A stretch of DNA of 64,000 nucleotides from Syntrophomonas zehnderi OL-4 (GCF_000983115.1 NZ_CGIH01000009.1:22039-86038), one strand, 5' to 3'. Counted from the stretch's first letter, positions 1 through 8,999 are shown. Notes: generated from the sequence alone by a model not told the origin. Translations and numbers: made by a program.

Positions 1-19
1 GCCGCCCTTCTCCGGCGGC
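1..19. terminator. GC-rich hairpin at left edge
   Basis: Six-base GC arms (GCCGCC/GGCGGC) around a 7-base loop at the very edge of the window. It could be the terminator of a gene further left or part of an intergenic structure. There is no clear T-run, so the call is weak. Confidence 0.3.
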
Positions 20-69
20 AGTACATACCCTGCATCCGCAGGGGAAAATTTCAAAAGGAGAAGTACTCG

Positions 70-363
70 ATGGACAAAGAACAAAAAATTGGACAGCATT
101 ATTTGCAGACAGGCGTACTCGGCGCCTATGAAACTACCGAGGTCGTACATGAGGAAATGGAGAACGGGAGGGCGGCGCCTTGCTTTGAGGACGCACTGGT
201 ATGCTTCGATACCGACCAAACCACCGCTCAGAGAAGCATGGTTATTGAGGGCCGCCGCTTTCGGATTTGCTCCGTATTCCCGCCGCAAGCCGACCATACC
301 CCTACCGACAGGCTGTTGGAAGTCATTGATGCCGAGCTGAAAAAGGAAGCACATACCGCTTGA
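70..363 (+). CDS. small transposon accessory protein upstream of recombinase
   Basis: A 97-residue protein preceded by a strong ribosome site (AAAAGGAGAAG, 53-63). It is cytoplasmic, with no membrane segment. The second half reads as a basic beta strand (around GRRFRICSVF) followed by an amphipathic helix (TPTDRLLEVIDAELKKEA). This strand-then-helix end is reminiscent of TnpW-type accessory proteins found next to large serine recombinases in clostridial transposons, but that match is by eye only. It lies 76 bp upstream of the recombinase on the same strand and is probably co-transcribed. Base composition is more GC-rich than the DNA to the right, as expected for a recent arrival. Function unknown. 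Confidence 0.6.
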   Translation: MDKEQKIGQHYLQTGVLGAYETTEVVHEEMENGRAAPCFEDALVCFDTDQTTAQRSMVIEGRRFRICSVFPPQADHTPTDRLLEVIDAELKKEAHTA

Positions 364-439
364 ATTCAGTAGACTTGCGGGAACGGTTGCGGTATGATGT
401 GTGGTACCGTACCGGTTTGCCGCAAGAAAGGAGATTTTG

Positions 440-2110
440 ATGATGGCAAACCAAGAAAAATATACGATTTTATACGGCAGACTCAGCCAGGAGGATGACT
501 TAAAGGGAGACTCCAACAGCATTCAGAACCAGCGGCTGCTCCTTGAAAAATACGCAAAGGAAAACGGCTTCACCAATGTGAAATTCCTGTATGACGATGG
601 CTACTCGGGAACCAACTTCAACCGCCCCTCATGGAACGAACTGCTGGGGCTGATTGAACAGGATCAGGTGGAAACCCTGATCGTAAAGGACTTATCAAGG
701 CTTGGCAGAGAATATTTACAGGTAGGGTATTACACGGAAATCTTCTTTCCTCAGAAGGGCATCCGCTTTATTGCGGTCAACGATGGCGTGGATTCCCTGT
801 ATGAAAGCAGCAATGACTTCACTCCCATGAGGAACTGGTTCAACGAGCTTCATGCAAAGGACTCCAGCAAAAAGGTTCGTGCGGTCAAGCGGATGCAGGC
901 GGAGCGGGGGGAAATCCTCGGCGGTAGACCGCCCTACGGTTACCGCAGGGACGAAAGCGTCCGCAAGGGCATCGTTCCTGATGAAGAAACCGCACCCATT
1001 GTACAGCGTATATTCAGCCTGTGCGCGGGAGGGAAAGGCCCCAACCAGATCGCCCGGATTCTCACGCAGGAGCAGGTGCTCAATCCCACCAATTACTATT
1101 ACCGCAGGACGGGAGCAGAACACAAGAGTCTGGATACTTCAAGCCCCTACCGCTGGACTTCCAGTTCGGTAACAGGCATCTTGGATAATAGAACCTATCT
1201 CGGACACATGCCGGGATTGAGGACAACCACCCTGTCCTACAAGAACAAGAAAGCCGTTTACCACGATGAGTCCGAGCAGATTCTGGTAAAGAACACCCAT
1301 GAGGCGCTGATCACGCAGGAGCAGTGGGATTTGGTACAGGAGCTTCGCCAGCGGAAAAAGCGCACACCCAAGCAGATGGAGGAACCGAATTTATTCTCCG
1401 GATTGGTGTTCTGTGCCGACTGCGGAAAACCCCTTGTCCTGCACCGGGCATACACGATGGAGGCTGTCAAAAACAACTTCATGTGCTACACCTACAAGAA
1501 AAGGGGTAAGGAGGTCTGCTCCTCACACTACATCCGGGAACACGATCTGATACGCATTATCCTTGACGATCTGCGCAGGGTGACCCATTTCGCCAGACAA
1601 AAAGAAGTCCTCTTCGCAGAGTACATCAACCGCAAAAATTCCTTTGAGCTGCGGAAAGAGATGAACGGTCTGCAACGAGAGCTGGATGCGGCAAAGCGCA
1701 GAGATTCAGAACTCACATCGCTGTTTAAACGTCTCTATGAAGATAACTTGCTGGGGCGGGTAACCAATGAGCAGTTCCGTATGCTGTCCGCAGACTACAA
1801 TGATGAGCAGAAGGCATTGCGGGAGGCAATGCCTATCAAGGAGACACGGCTTCAAAAATTGGTGGATTCTGCCTCCAATGTGGATGCCTTCATCCAAAGA
1901 GCCAAGCAATATACGGAGATACGAGAGCTTACTCCTGAAATCCTGCGGCTCTTTATCGCACGGATTGAGGTGGGCGAAAAGAGCACCAAATACTCCCGCA
2001 CCGCGGAACAGGCCATCCGCATTGTCTACCGGGATGTGGGCATCATGGACAGCGTGGAGCAGGTCGCCGCAGAGGATGCGGAAAACACAGAGCAAGAAAA
2101 TATCGCATAA
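440..2110 (+). CDS. large serine recombinase (TndX/TnpX-type site-specific recombinase)
   Basis: A 556-residue large serine recombinase that would cut and rejoin DNA at short core sites to excise or insert the transposon. The N-terminal resolvase domain shows YGRLS (catalytic Ser), followed by the conserved VKDLSRLGRE stretch. Next come a recombinase domain with GGRPPYGYRRD, a zinc ribbon with CADCGKPL and a later Cys near VCSSH, and a C-terminal coiled coil. The open frame runs back to 401, but the AAAGGAG site at 427-433 points to ATG 440 or 443. It sits at the right end of its own element: 50 bp downstream the sequence enters an interrupted host or ICE gene. It could be mistaken for the excisase of the big ICE, but its position inside a disrupted gene argues for a separate nested transposon. 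Confidence 0.93.
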   Translation: MMANQEKYTILYGRLSQEDDLKGDSNSIQNQRLLLEKYAKENGFTNVKFLYDDGYSGTNFNRPSWNELLGLIEQDQVETLIVKDLSRLGREYLQVGYYTEIFFPQKGIRFIAVNDGVDSLYESSNDFTPMRNWFNELHAKDSSKKVRAVKRMQAERGEILGGRPPYGYRRDESVRKGIVPDEETAPIVQRIFSLCAGGKGPNQIARILTQEQVLNPTNYYYRRTGAEHKSLDTSSPYRWTSSSVTGILDNRTYLGHMPGLRTTTLSYKNKKAVYHDESEQILVKNTHEALITQEQWDLVQELRQRKKRTPKQMEEPNLFSGLVFCADCGKPLVLHRAYTMEAVKNNFMCYTYKKRGKEVCSSHYIREHDLIRIILDDLRRVTHFARQKEVLFAEYINRKNSFELRKEMNGLQRELDAAKRRDSELTSLFKRLYEDNLLGRVTNEQFRMLSADYNDEQKALREAMPIKETRLQKLVDSASNVDAFIQRAKQYTEIRELTPEILRLFIARIEVGEKSTKYSRTAEQAIRIVYRDVGIMDSVEQVAAEDAENTEQENIA

Positions 2111-2114
2111 CAGC

Positions 2115-2146
2115 ACAAGGCGGACAGCTTACGCCATCCGCCTTGT
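2115..2146. terminator. hairpin at transposon right end
   Basis: A 10-bp inverted repeat (ACAAGGCGGA / TCCGCCTTGT) just after the recombinase stop. It is probably the recombinase terminator and lies close to the right terminus of the transposon. Confidence 0.6.
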
Positions 2147-4318
2147 ACATATGAACCCCGGTTCACAATCTGTCCCTTTGAACGCTAACAGAACATCTAC
2201 CGGGGTTTTTTTCTTGATATCAAAAGCTACAGTGGGAGCTAGGTTGATTACCATGATATTTTTATCTGCCAGGGTTTTATTATCGGTATTGTCCGATAAG
2301 CCTTCGTTGATCTCGCCCCAGGCTTCATAGTGTTCCTTGACGGCCAACTCCAACTGATACCTGCCCGTTTTATTAAACCTTATAACCGGCCTGGAATCGT
2401 TTATAGATGCCTGGATGATTTCAGCAGCTTTGTCCTTATCCCCTGGCCTGATTACTTCATCACCGGAACCTTGGGCATTGCCATCATTATTAGCATCATA
2501 ATATAATGTCCAGGTCCGCTCATAGATCTCATCTCCCAGTGATGCATCCGGGGTTCCGGCCGTGCTCAGATCACGCACGGTCAGATCGTAGCCCTGGTAA
2601 GAATAACGAATGGCCTCAGATGCTAACCAGAAATCAGCCACAGGGGGATTATCGGGATGAATATAAATTATCCTCTCGGTTATCTCTGATTCATTGTCGT
2701 TAGTATCTTTAACTTTAAGCGTGATCTTCCAATTACCCGTTTTATTTAAGACGCTGTTAGTTAAATCCTTCTCTTCGGAAGTGCCTTTCCCTAACGGGTA
2801 ACGACCAGTATATTCGTAAGCTAAGGCATTGTTGGGATTATAAAACTTCCATTCCATCTCATCCCACTTAATATCCCTACCCATAGCTGCAGTGCTTTCA
2901 TCGCCATCAATATGTATCTCCCGTCCGATAATAATATGGTCGGCGGAAGTAGTAATTACTGCGGCCGGTAGAGCTGGGCCTACGACTACGCTTTTAGTGC
3001 AAGAGTCTGAGTCCCCATCCTGGTCTTCGACTCGTAAGGTAATTTTATATGTTCCGACCTCATTCCAGGTAGCTTCTGCATTTTGTTCTGAAGCACTACC
3101 TATTTTCTCAATATTCCATTCCCAGCTTACAATGCTTTCTCCATGTTTTTTACCTTCGTGGGTAGAGGTATCAATTAGGGTTACTTTTTCCCCTTCCACC
3201 GGGGAAGGATTACTAATTGTGAAATCAGCTTTCGGGGCATAGTTAGGCGGCGGCGGAACTGGCTCGGGAATAACCGTGACATCGGCGGTAGCCTCCATGC
3301 CTTTGTACTGTGCCTTAAGAATAACAAAGCCTTTTTTTAACCCCCAGAGTTCACCCTTGGTAATCGCTGATAATCTGGCAATATTACTATTTGATACGCT
3401 CCACTCAGAACTGTTAGTTACTTCCTGAGAACTGCCATCCGCTTTATGATGAAAGGCACTAAACCTCTTGTATTCCCCTTCAAAAAGGGTGTAGGTGCAG
3501 GGCACTACAGTCAGATATTCTTTTTTCCCGTCAGGCGGAGCGGTATTGGGGATGAAAACCGCGCGAATGGTTTTATCCTTGTCCATATATACCGAAGTAT
3601 TTGGATTAGTAGAGAACTGCACAATACCACCTGTAACGTCTACCCATTGGGCAAACTTCCAGCCATCCGCAGGAGAAGCGAAAAGAGATACGGAGCCGGA
3701 CATGTTTTTATGAACTGTACCCGGTGCTTTACTCCCGGCCGGGGTAGTGCTACCCTGGCCTTCTATCTGGATGGTCAGGGTTCGGGAAGCACCCACCGGA
3801 TCATAGGCATATCCCCAACGAGTTTCGGCCGCGGCTATGTATGCCCCCAGGCCATACTGATTAAATACAGGTGCGACTTGCTCTTTCTCCTCAATCGTGG
3901 CCATTACTACCCCATTTTGGAGAATTTTAATCTGTGCGCCAAGATTAATGCCATTGTTAAAATCATCTGCAGCAGCGCGAATTTGCTGTACCGATGCGCC
4001 GGATCGTAGTGCTATTTCCGATGCAGTGAAATCAACCGTATCAGTTGTAGAGGAACTATAGAACCCTTTGCTTGTCAAATAGGCCTGGTCGAAGAAAGCA
4101 TAATATGGGCCAATCCAGATTTTAAGGCCGGTAGTACGATAAACTGTGCCGGTAGAATGGGCACTTGATGTTACGGTGAATTTAACGGAAAGGAAAGTAC
4201 CGTTTGGGTCACGGACAACTGTTCCCTTATTATCTGCCAATACTGCGCTAGGCAGGGAACCCAATATAAAACTGAACACAAAAACAAATAAAAACCCCAA
4301 GATTATATGTCTTCGCAA
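2129..4318 (-). pseudogene. secreted PKD/Ig-like repeat protein, 3' end cut off by transposon
   Basis: 729 residues remain. Residues 1-29 are a clear signal peptide (basic start, long hydrophobic core, cleavage after AVLA). Around 190-255 is an InlB-type bacterial repeat (DGWKFAQW, KTIRAVF). Around 265-350 there is a Big2-like domain, then PKD domains from about 360 (DQDGDSD motif) and 455, and another from 555. The protein should act at or outside the cell surface, perhaps as an adhesin. The last dozen codons belong to the inserted transposon, so a C-terminal part, possibly with the cell-wall anchor, is missing. It is the last gene on the left side of the ICE and lies downstream of another secreted protein gene. 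The truncated product may still be exported. Confidence 0.8.
2140..2180. mobile_element. right junction of nested serine-recombinase transposon
   Basis: On the minus strand the PKD gene reads sensibly up to about 2170 and then runs into transposon sequence giving a short unrelated tail ending in ICTRRMA. The junction must lie in this interval. Large serine transposases of the TnpX/TndX type recombine at a GA dinucleotide, and GA occurs at 2153-2154 and 2180-2181. The left end is outside the window. Confidence 0.6.
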
Positions 4319-4378
4319 AATTATTCACTCCTTTTTAATCCTTTATGATCTCCGGTAATATCCCCTAAAAATAAGTAA

Positions 4379-4409
4379 AAGCCCGTACCATAAATGATGA
4401 TACGGGCTT
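4379..4409 (-). terminator. rho-independent terminator
   Basis: AAGCCCGTA / TACGGGCTT arms with a T-rich tail on the minus strand, placed right after the stalk-domain protein gene (stop at 4454). Confidence 0.75.
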
Positions 4410-4453
4410 ATATAATATATTTCTAACTATGTATCAACAGGTGTTGACTGGGA

Positions 4454-5398
4454 TCATAATTTTACAGGAGGGCTTAGGGTTATGAAATCGTTACCCTCCA
4501 ATAGATGCGAAGGCTGTGGGGTTTCTCCTTCGGATACAAAATGAGTACCATATGCAAAACCAAACTCAACATCTTGCTCTATTACTGAACCGTCCGGGTT
4601 TTTAGTTTGTAATACACCCCTTACACGATTATTGAAATTACCAGATACACAAAAACAAAGGTCAGAGTCAAAGAAAAACTTCTGGTTAGCTTTAATCAAG
4701 GATTTTTGGCCAAGCCATGAATTGATTGTCTCTTGCAAATGATTCTCAGATAAACCTTTAACCGCTCCTTCTTCTTTTAACTCAACCATCTTACTCCAAA
4801 CCTCCACGCCTGCTGGATACGGATAAGCCATCAACCTGGCCTTTGCCTCTGGGGTAAGTGAAGTCATAGGCTTTCTAGCTTCGTGCGGGGGAAGCGGGTT
4901 CTTGTTTTCCGGCTGAGTGGGTGTAGTCCCTGGCTGAACTTCTGTAGTTGTTGACGTGATTACCACCGTGTTCGTTTGAGCATTCCATTCAACAGTAAGA
5001 CCTATTGCTTCGGCCACAAAACGGAGAGGAAATACGGTTCTGCTACCACCGACTATCTGCGCCGTGGTGTCCATTTGCATGGCCTTGCCGTTTATAGTAT
5101 AGACTTTGCTACCAATGGTGAAAACTGCGGTTTTATCGCCTTTAGTAACTGTGACCTGCCTGGTTTTATCATTCCAGCTTACGGTAGCCCCGGCCGCCTC
5201 CATCGGTGCCCTTACCGGCACCAGAGTGCGATTGTCCTGGTTGATATAGGGTTTCTGATCCGGAAAGGTAACTAACTTACCATTGACTGCCACCGTAATG
5301 TTTGGAGTAGGGGCTGCAGTTACAAACCCATTATAGTAAATCAAACCAGAAAAAAGTATACCCAGCGTAAGCGTAATAAATCCTATCCGTTTCCTCAT
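4454..5398 (-). CDS. secreted protein with copper-amine-oxidase N-like stalk domain
   Basis: 314 residues. An N-terminal signal sequence or membrane anchor (residues 1-28) is followed by two copies of the stalk domain typical of secreted Clostridia proteins (about 35-90 and 95-150). Motifs seen are NGKLVTF, NRTLVPVRAPMEAAG, TVSWN and RTVFPLRFVAEAIG. After a Pro-rich linker (about 155-180) comes a unique C-terminal domain of roughly 130 residues that I do not recognise, with the sequence FFFDSDLCFCVSGN. It has no catalytic copper-oxidase part; the domain name is historical. It lies between the decayed defence genes and the PKD gene, has its own terminator, and is probably a cell-surface protein encoded by the ICE. 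Confidence 0.85.
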   Translation of the reverse strand: MRKRIGFITLTLGILFSGLIYYNGFVTAAPTPNITVAVNGKLVTFPDQKPYINQDNRTLVPVRAPMEAAGATVSWNDKTRQVTVTKGDKTAVFTIGSKVYTINGKAMQMDTTAQIVGGSRTVFPLRFVAEAIGLTVEWNAQTNTVVITSTTTEVQPGTTPTQPENKNPLPPHEARKPMTSLTPEAKARLMAYPYPAGVEVWSKMVELKEEGAVKGLSENHLQETINSWLGQKSLIKANQKFFFDSDLCFCVSGNFNNRVRGVLQTKNPDGSVIEQDVEFGFAYGTHFVSEGETPQPSHLLEGNDFITLSPPVKL

Positions 5399-5487
5399 TT
5401 ACATTTCCCCCTTTAAAAAGTCCGGTTGACATCATTCTACTATATTACCATATTTTTTCCATACATTCCCCCAACTAAGTATATTCT

Positions 5488-5655
5488 AGCGAGCTGCCCC
5501 CGCCGCTTGCCAGGCATCAGTCATGCCCGTAGAGGCTCCGTGTCAAGGTTGGGGAGGGGCCCTTTAGGGAAGGCCCCCACCCGAAGGGTTTAACCTTGAC
5601 ATGGAGAGGGGGGCATGATAGCCTTACCCGCAGCCTGGCGGGTAAGCGAGCCTTT
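5488..5655. repeat. ~165-bp imperfect palindrome (MITE-like)
   Basis: Nested inverted repeats fold almost the whole stretch: GCTTGCCAGGC near 5505 with GCCTGGC..GTAAGC near 5633; TCATGCCC at 5521 with GGGCATGA at 5612; TGTCAAGGTT at 5541 with AACCTTGACA at 5592. Base composition is much more GC-rich than the flanks. It covers the last codons of the AAA ATPase gene. It could be a non-autonomous insertion or a structured RNA. Confidence 0.55.
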
Positions 5656-6633
5656 GATATTATCATCAGAAATGTTGTAAATTTGTGGTTTTGATACATA
5701 AGGGCGTTGCTCGACTAAATCTATCACTTGATCCTGAGAGATGGGATTTCCACTTAGTATGGAATCTTTTATGGCATCTTCACATACACGAGATATTTCT
5801 GCCTGGCTAAGACCGTCAGCAACTTTAACGAGTTGATTTGTGATTCTGAACTCTTTATCATATACTTTTAACCTATAAACAAATAATCGTTCAATTTCTT
5901 TATCTGTAGGCAATGAATAATGGAGAACATCATCAAAGCGTCTGAATAATGCCTGATCCAGCATTTTGGAATTGTTTGTTGCTGCAATTATTATACTGTC
6001 AGACGTATCCTGTTCAATGAATTGAAGGAAAGAGTTCAATATCCTTCGCATTTCACCAACTTCATTATTTAAACTTCTATCCGCACCTATAGCATCAAAT
6101 TCATCAAATAAATAAACTCCTGTCATAGATTCTATACTATCAAATACTTGCCGTAGTTTGACACTTGTTTCACCCATAAATTTAGTCACAAGTTTATCTA
6201 TCTGTACAGTATAAAGGGGAAGTGTTAATTCGGATGCAATTACAGAAGCAGTTAATGTCTTTCCAGTTCCAGGATTACCCTCAATTAAGATTTTGCGCCT
6301 ATTTGTCAATCCATAAGAATATAACTTATTCCTATTTTTATACTCGTTTAAAATCCTCTTAATCCTGTCAGAAATGGCATCACTAACAATTAGTTCTGAT
6401 AGGTTATGCGAAGGAACGCTAAGTTCCAACATAGGATTTTGAGCATTTAACTGTACTATACTTCCGTGCTTTGTTCCAACCTTGTCAATAAGTGTTTTCA
6501 TGTCACGAGCTATTTTGTCATGTCCTAATTTTGCTTCATGGGCAGCAATTTGTAACACAACGGTTTTGAATTTTTCGTCATTATTGTCAACATATGCTTT
6601 AACTAAACTTTTTATTTGTTCTGCCGTTGCCAT
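5590..6633 (-). CDS. AAA+ ATPase (IetA-like), C-terminus replaced by palindrome
   Basis: 347 residues, with an N-terminal helical part (1-100) and a AAA+ module: Walker A EGNPGTGKT near 118-126, Walker B VYLFDEFDAI near 172, sensor IIIAATNN, and Arg finger region ALFRRFDD. The overall pattern fits the classical AAA ATPases paired with subtilisin-like proteases in the IetAS anti-phage system; this is from memory of the family. No protease gene follows. The last roughly 25 residues (rich in Pro, Gly and Ala) are encoded by the palindromic repeat, so the true C-terminus and partner are probably lost. It is likely a remnant, though the ATPase core is intact. Confidence 0.7.
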   Translation of the reverse strand: MATAEQIKSLVKAYVDNNDEKFKTVVLQIAAHEAKLGHDKIARDMKTLIDKVGTKHGSIVQLNAQNPMLELSVPSHNLSELIVSDAISDRIKRILNEYKNRNKLYSYGLTNRRKILIEGNPGTGKTLTASVIASELTLPLYTVQIDKLVTKFMGETSVKLRQVFDSIESMTGVYLFDEFDAIGADRSLNNEVGEMRRILNSFLQFIEQDTSDSIIIAATNNSKMLDQALFRRFDDVLHYSLPTDKEIERLFVYRLKVYDKEFRITNQLVKVADGLSQAEISRVCEDAIKDSILSGNPISQDQVIDLVEQRPYVSKPQIYNISDDNIKGSLTRQAAGKAIMPPSPCQG

Positions 6634-6660
6634 TAAAAATCACCTCCCCTCATATTTAAA

Positions 6661-6693
6661 AATAGGCATAAAAAAACACCCCTGGGGGTGTTT
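6661..6693 (-). terminator. terminator, copy 1 of a three-copy repeat
   Basis: AAACACCCC / GGGGTGTTT hairpin followed on the minus strand by a T-run and ATGCC. The same block recurs at 13154-13188 and 16161-16188. Confidence 0.7.
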
Positions 6694-6878
6694 GAAGGTA
6701 ATTCTGTTGTCAGCATTTCACATTTACTATCATTTATTCTTGAATTGATTTTAAAATATACATATGTACCGTCTTTGCATGTATAAAACCCCCTTTAGAA
6801 TTTGTCTTTAAAAATATCATCCTTATATACTTGTTTTCGTTTATCTCCCCTTTTTTATTAAACATGAGGAAATAAAAA

Positions 6879-6897
6879 ACCCTCCTTAATGGAGGGT
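6879..6897 (-). terminator. rho-independent terminator
   Basis: ACCCTCC / GGAGGGT stem with a run of Ts on the minus strand, directly after the nuclease fragment (stop at 6911). The gap between this and 6694 shows no gene. Confidence 0.75.
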
Positions 6898-6910
6898 GAA
6901 GTAACAATAT

Positions 6911-7506
6911 CTACTCTCTTGCGGCAGCGCTCTTGCGTACAACATTTGGTATTAGTTGAGAGTGCTTCTCAATTAAAAAACCAAGTCCTTCTGAATTATC
7001 AGTAGCTGCCAGCTTAAGACTATCTTCAAGATACTTATGTCTAGCATAAGCCTCATTAATTATTTGGCCCCAGTCTTTAACCCATACAGTCACGTTATCC
7101 TCTCTGACGTACAAGCCAAATTCATTTTCATATTCGCGAAGTCTTCTTTTCGTGTTCTTATTAATTGCCGATCCAGTTAGCAAAAATGTCCATTTCGTCT
7201 TTTCCTTTGGAAATCGCGGGTTATCTGCAACTGCAAAAGCATAATCGGTAATCTGTTCTACTTCCTGCATAGATAGTTCCATATTAGGTCTCTTTAATTC
7301 AACTATCAAATTTTCATACTGGTCTTGACGGCCTAAACCATATTGACTCCAAAGACATATATCCGGAATTCTTGATAACTGGATTAACTCTTCGGTGGTT
7401 AAATCTTCAGCAAGTTCCGTTCTTCCCAGATAACTAGCATATTGTTTTAAAACGTTTGATAATCTTTTCTCATCACATCCATAGGTATAATGTTCACCAA
7501 ATACAT
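6911..7506 (-). pseudogene. 5'-truncated PD-(D/E)xK-type nuclease fragment
   Basis: The open frame is continuous from a stop codon at about 7505 to 6911 with no plausible start codon or ribosome site, so the N-terminal part of the gene is gone. A TTG at 7309 gives only the last 132 residues. The remaining 198 codons include LWSQYGLGRQDQYENL followed by IVELKRP. That pattern (acidic/Gln patch, then ExK) is typical of PD-(D/E)xK nuclease C-termini such as those on large ATPase or Shedu-like defence proteins. The break falls a few bases from the stop of the Tad operon's last gene, suggesting a deletion or insertion joined the two. Probably not functional. Confidence 0.6.
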
Positions 7507-8021
7507 GTTACCTCCGGCCCTACCGTAGAATGAACATATAACTCTGAATACTCTGGTAGGCCAGTTGTAAATCTGGCAAAAGGAGATAGCTTTACAGGTA
7601 CTTTAATTATTCCTGTGCAGGATACCCGGTTTATTGTCTCTGAATAATTGCTATAGGAATAAGTATAAGGAAGATCGTCTTCTTGGATTACCTGGAAATA
7701 ACAGATCTCTACTGTCCCATCTGCAGCAGAATTTGTGTAAGGCTGGTTGTTTGCGTCCAGTCTTAAGTTATCCCGGAGCACCTGGTCAAACGCAGTTCTG
7801 GCCTCCGGCTCGGCAATGATTAATTTAGGATCTTCTGCGTCGGTATAGGCCTCCATATCAATCTTGGCACTGGCCGCCCGCAAGGCCAGGTTCAGGCTGT
7901 GGCGGGAATGAATCTTGATCGCCTGCAAACGGGCAACGTCTGTAACGTAGGCAAGGAGTATAAGCAGAACAATGATCAAAAACAAACACAGTATGGATAC
8001 TGAACCTCGCTCATTTCGCAT
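7494..8021 (-). CDS. TadE/TadG-like pilus assembly protein
   Basis: 175 residues starting with NERGSVSILCLFLIIVLLIL, a short basic head and single membrane helix as in TadE/TadG pseudopilins of Flp pilus systems. The remainder (about 30-175) is an extracytoplasmic domain with no recognised motif. It is last in the Tad operon on the minus strand, 14 bp after the second TadE-like gene, with which it probably forms a minor pilin or assembly pair. Its stop codon sits at the break of the neighbouring nuclease fragment; the gene itself looks complete. Confidence 0.75.
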   Translation of the reverse strand: MRNERGSVSILCLFLIIVLLILLAYVTDVARLQAIKIHSRHSLNLALRAASAKIDMEAYTDAEDPKLIIAEPEARTAFDQVLRDNLRLDANNQPYTNSAADGTVEICYFQVIQEDDLPYTYSYSNYSETINRVSCTGIIKVPVKLSPFARFTTGLPEYSELYVHSTVGPEVTCIW

Positions 8022-8035
8022 TTTACTTATCCCCC

Positions 8036-8521
8036 CTATGGCTCAAAATATACCTCACTGGGCGCAGATGCACGGGCTTTTAAAGCAAGTCTCTGGTCAG
8101 CCACGATCCAATGAGCCAGTGTATCCATATAAAAGGCTTTAAACTCTATGGGATAGGAAAGGCCGACCGTAATCATCTGTCCCCGCTGGAATTTCTCGCC
8201 TGTCGGCGGCCCCCACACTACCACCTGCTCCGGTTCTGTAATAGCCGTATCACTTCTAACAATATCCATCCTTTTCCCGACACTCGTCCAATTAGTCAGA
8301 TATTCTGCTGTGCGGACAGCAACTTCATCATCAAACTCCCCTTTTCTGGCAGCCTCAATTGCTGTCGCAGATGCAACATAGTTGATCGTGGCAAAATCAT
8401 ACATAGCAAAGCCCATTTCAATCCCGAAGGTAATAATCATTATAATCATGGGCAAAATGAATAGCCACTCTATAAAAGCTGTCCCCCGCTGGTTTTTTAA
8501 AAATTTGTTAACGAAAACCAC
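8036..8521 (-). CDS. TadE family pseudopilin
   Basis: 161 residues. The N-terminus has a short basic head, then NQRGTAFIEWLFILPMIIMI: the Gly..Phe-x-Glu pattern and hydrophobic helix of TadE-like prepilins, which are processed by the A24 peptidase. The remainder is an extracellular domain. It belongs to the Tad operon but is separated from the pilin genes by a hairpin (8550-8576), so its expression is probably lower than that of the pilins. Confidence 0.8.
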   Translation of the reverse strand: MVFVNKFLKNQRGTAFIEWLFILPMIIMIITFGIEMGFAMYDFATINYVASATAIEAARKGEFDDEVAVRTAEYLTNWTSVGKRMDIVRSDTAITEPEQVVVWGPPTGEKFQRGQMITVGLSYPIEFKAFYMDTLAHWIVADQRLALKARASAPSEVYFEP

Positions 8522-8549
8522 TTAACACCCCCCTTTAAAAATAAGAAAA

Positions 8550-8576
8550 GGGTTAACGCTAATATGGCGTTAACCC
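8550..8576 (-). terminator. internal terminator/attenuator after pilin genes
   Basis: GGGTTAACGC / GCGTTAACCC perfect arms followed on the minus strand by a broken T-run. Its place between the two tiny pilin genes and the TadE genes suggests partial termination that lets pilin message exceed that of the rest. Confidence 0.7.
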
Positions 8577-8583
8577 CTATGGC

Positions 8584-8763
8584 TTAAGGAGTACCTATCC
8601 GGTTTACCCGGCCAACTGTAGCCACAATAATGTCGCTGATCGCTTGAGATAGGGCTAGGGCCGGGACAGCAATAATCATGACTACCAGGAGAATCATTAA
8701 GAGATTCTCCAAAAACGCGTTTCCCCGATTATTCCCAAACAACCTTTTAAAATGAATCCTCAT
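8584..8763 (-). CDS. Flp-type pilin, second copy
   Basis: A 59-residue protein translated by hand: basic head (RIHFKRLFGNNRG), then NAFLENLLMILLVVMIIA, one membrane helix, and a short tail ending in RIGTP. GGAGG lies 10 bp upstream of ATG 8763. The GN-x-FLEN motif is shared with the 61-residue neighbour and matches the prepilin cleavage pattern of Flp pilins (Gly before a Phe/x/Glu-starting helix). It is probably a structural or minor pilin of the Tad system. Confidence 0.75.
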   Translation of the reverse strand: MRIHFKRLFGNNRGNAFLENLLMILLVVMIIAVPALALSQAISDIIVATVGRVNRIGTP

Positions 8764-8798
8764 GAAATTTAAACCTCCATCCCCGAAACTAATTTTGG

Positions 8799-8984
8799 CT
8801 AAATCGTAGGTATACTAATCGCCTTAATAGAATCAGCCAGTGCTGAATATTTACCACTTACAACCAGGGCTAAAGCCCCTCCTGCTACTGCTAAAGCAAA
8901 AACAATTAATACGATCCATAATCCATTTTCCAAAAAAGTGTTTCCTTTTTGATTAGATAAAAGTCTTTTAGCCTTTTTCCACAT
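8799..8984 (-). CDS. Flp-type major pilin
   Basis: 61 residues: a basic head ending in SNQKGNTFLENGLWIVLIVF, one membrane helix and a short tail. This is the size and layout of Flp pilin subunits, which are cut by a TadV/A24 peptidase and assembled by the TadA-TadB-TadC machine encoded just upstream. The start at 8984 has GGAGGAATACGG in front. It is 15 bp after tadC and 35 bp before the second pilin gene. Confidence 0.82.
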   Translation of the reverse strand: MWKKAKRLLSNQKGNTFLENGLWIVLIVFALAVAGGALALVVSGKYSALADSIKAISIPTI

Positions 8985-8999
8985 AAACCGTATTCCTCC

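Noticed and set aside
716..1123. 135-codon minus-strand frame inside the recombinase gene
   Set aside because: Complement shadow of a clear serine recombinase; no ribosome site or recognisable motif.
440..2110. Recombinase as the skin-type excisase of the whole ICE
   Set aside because: It lies within a transposon that interrupts a gene inside the ICE; the true excisase should be next to the other ICE end outside the window.
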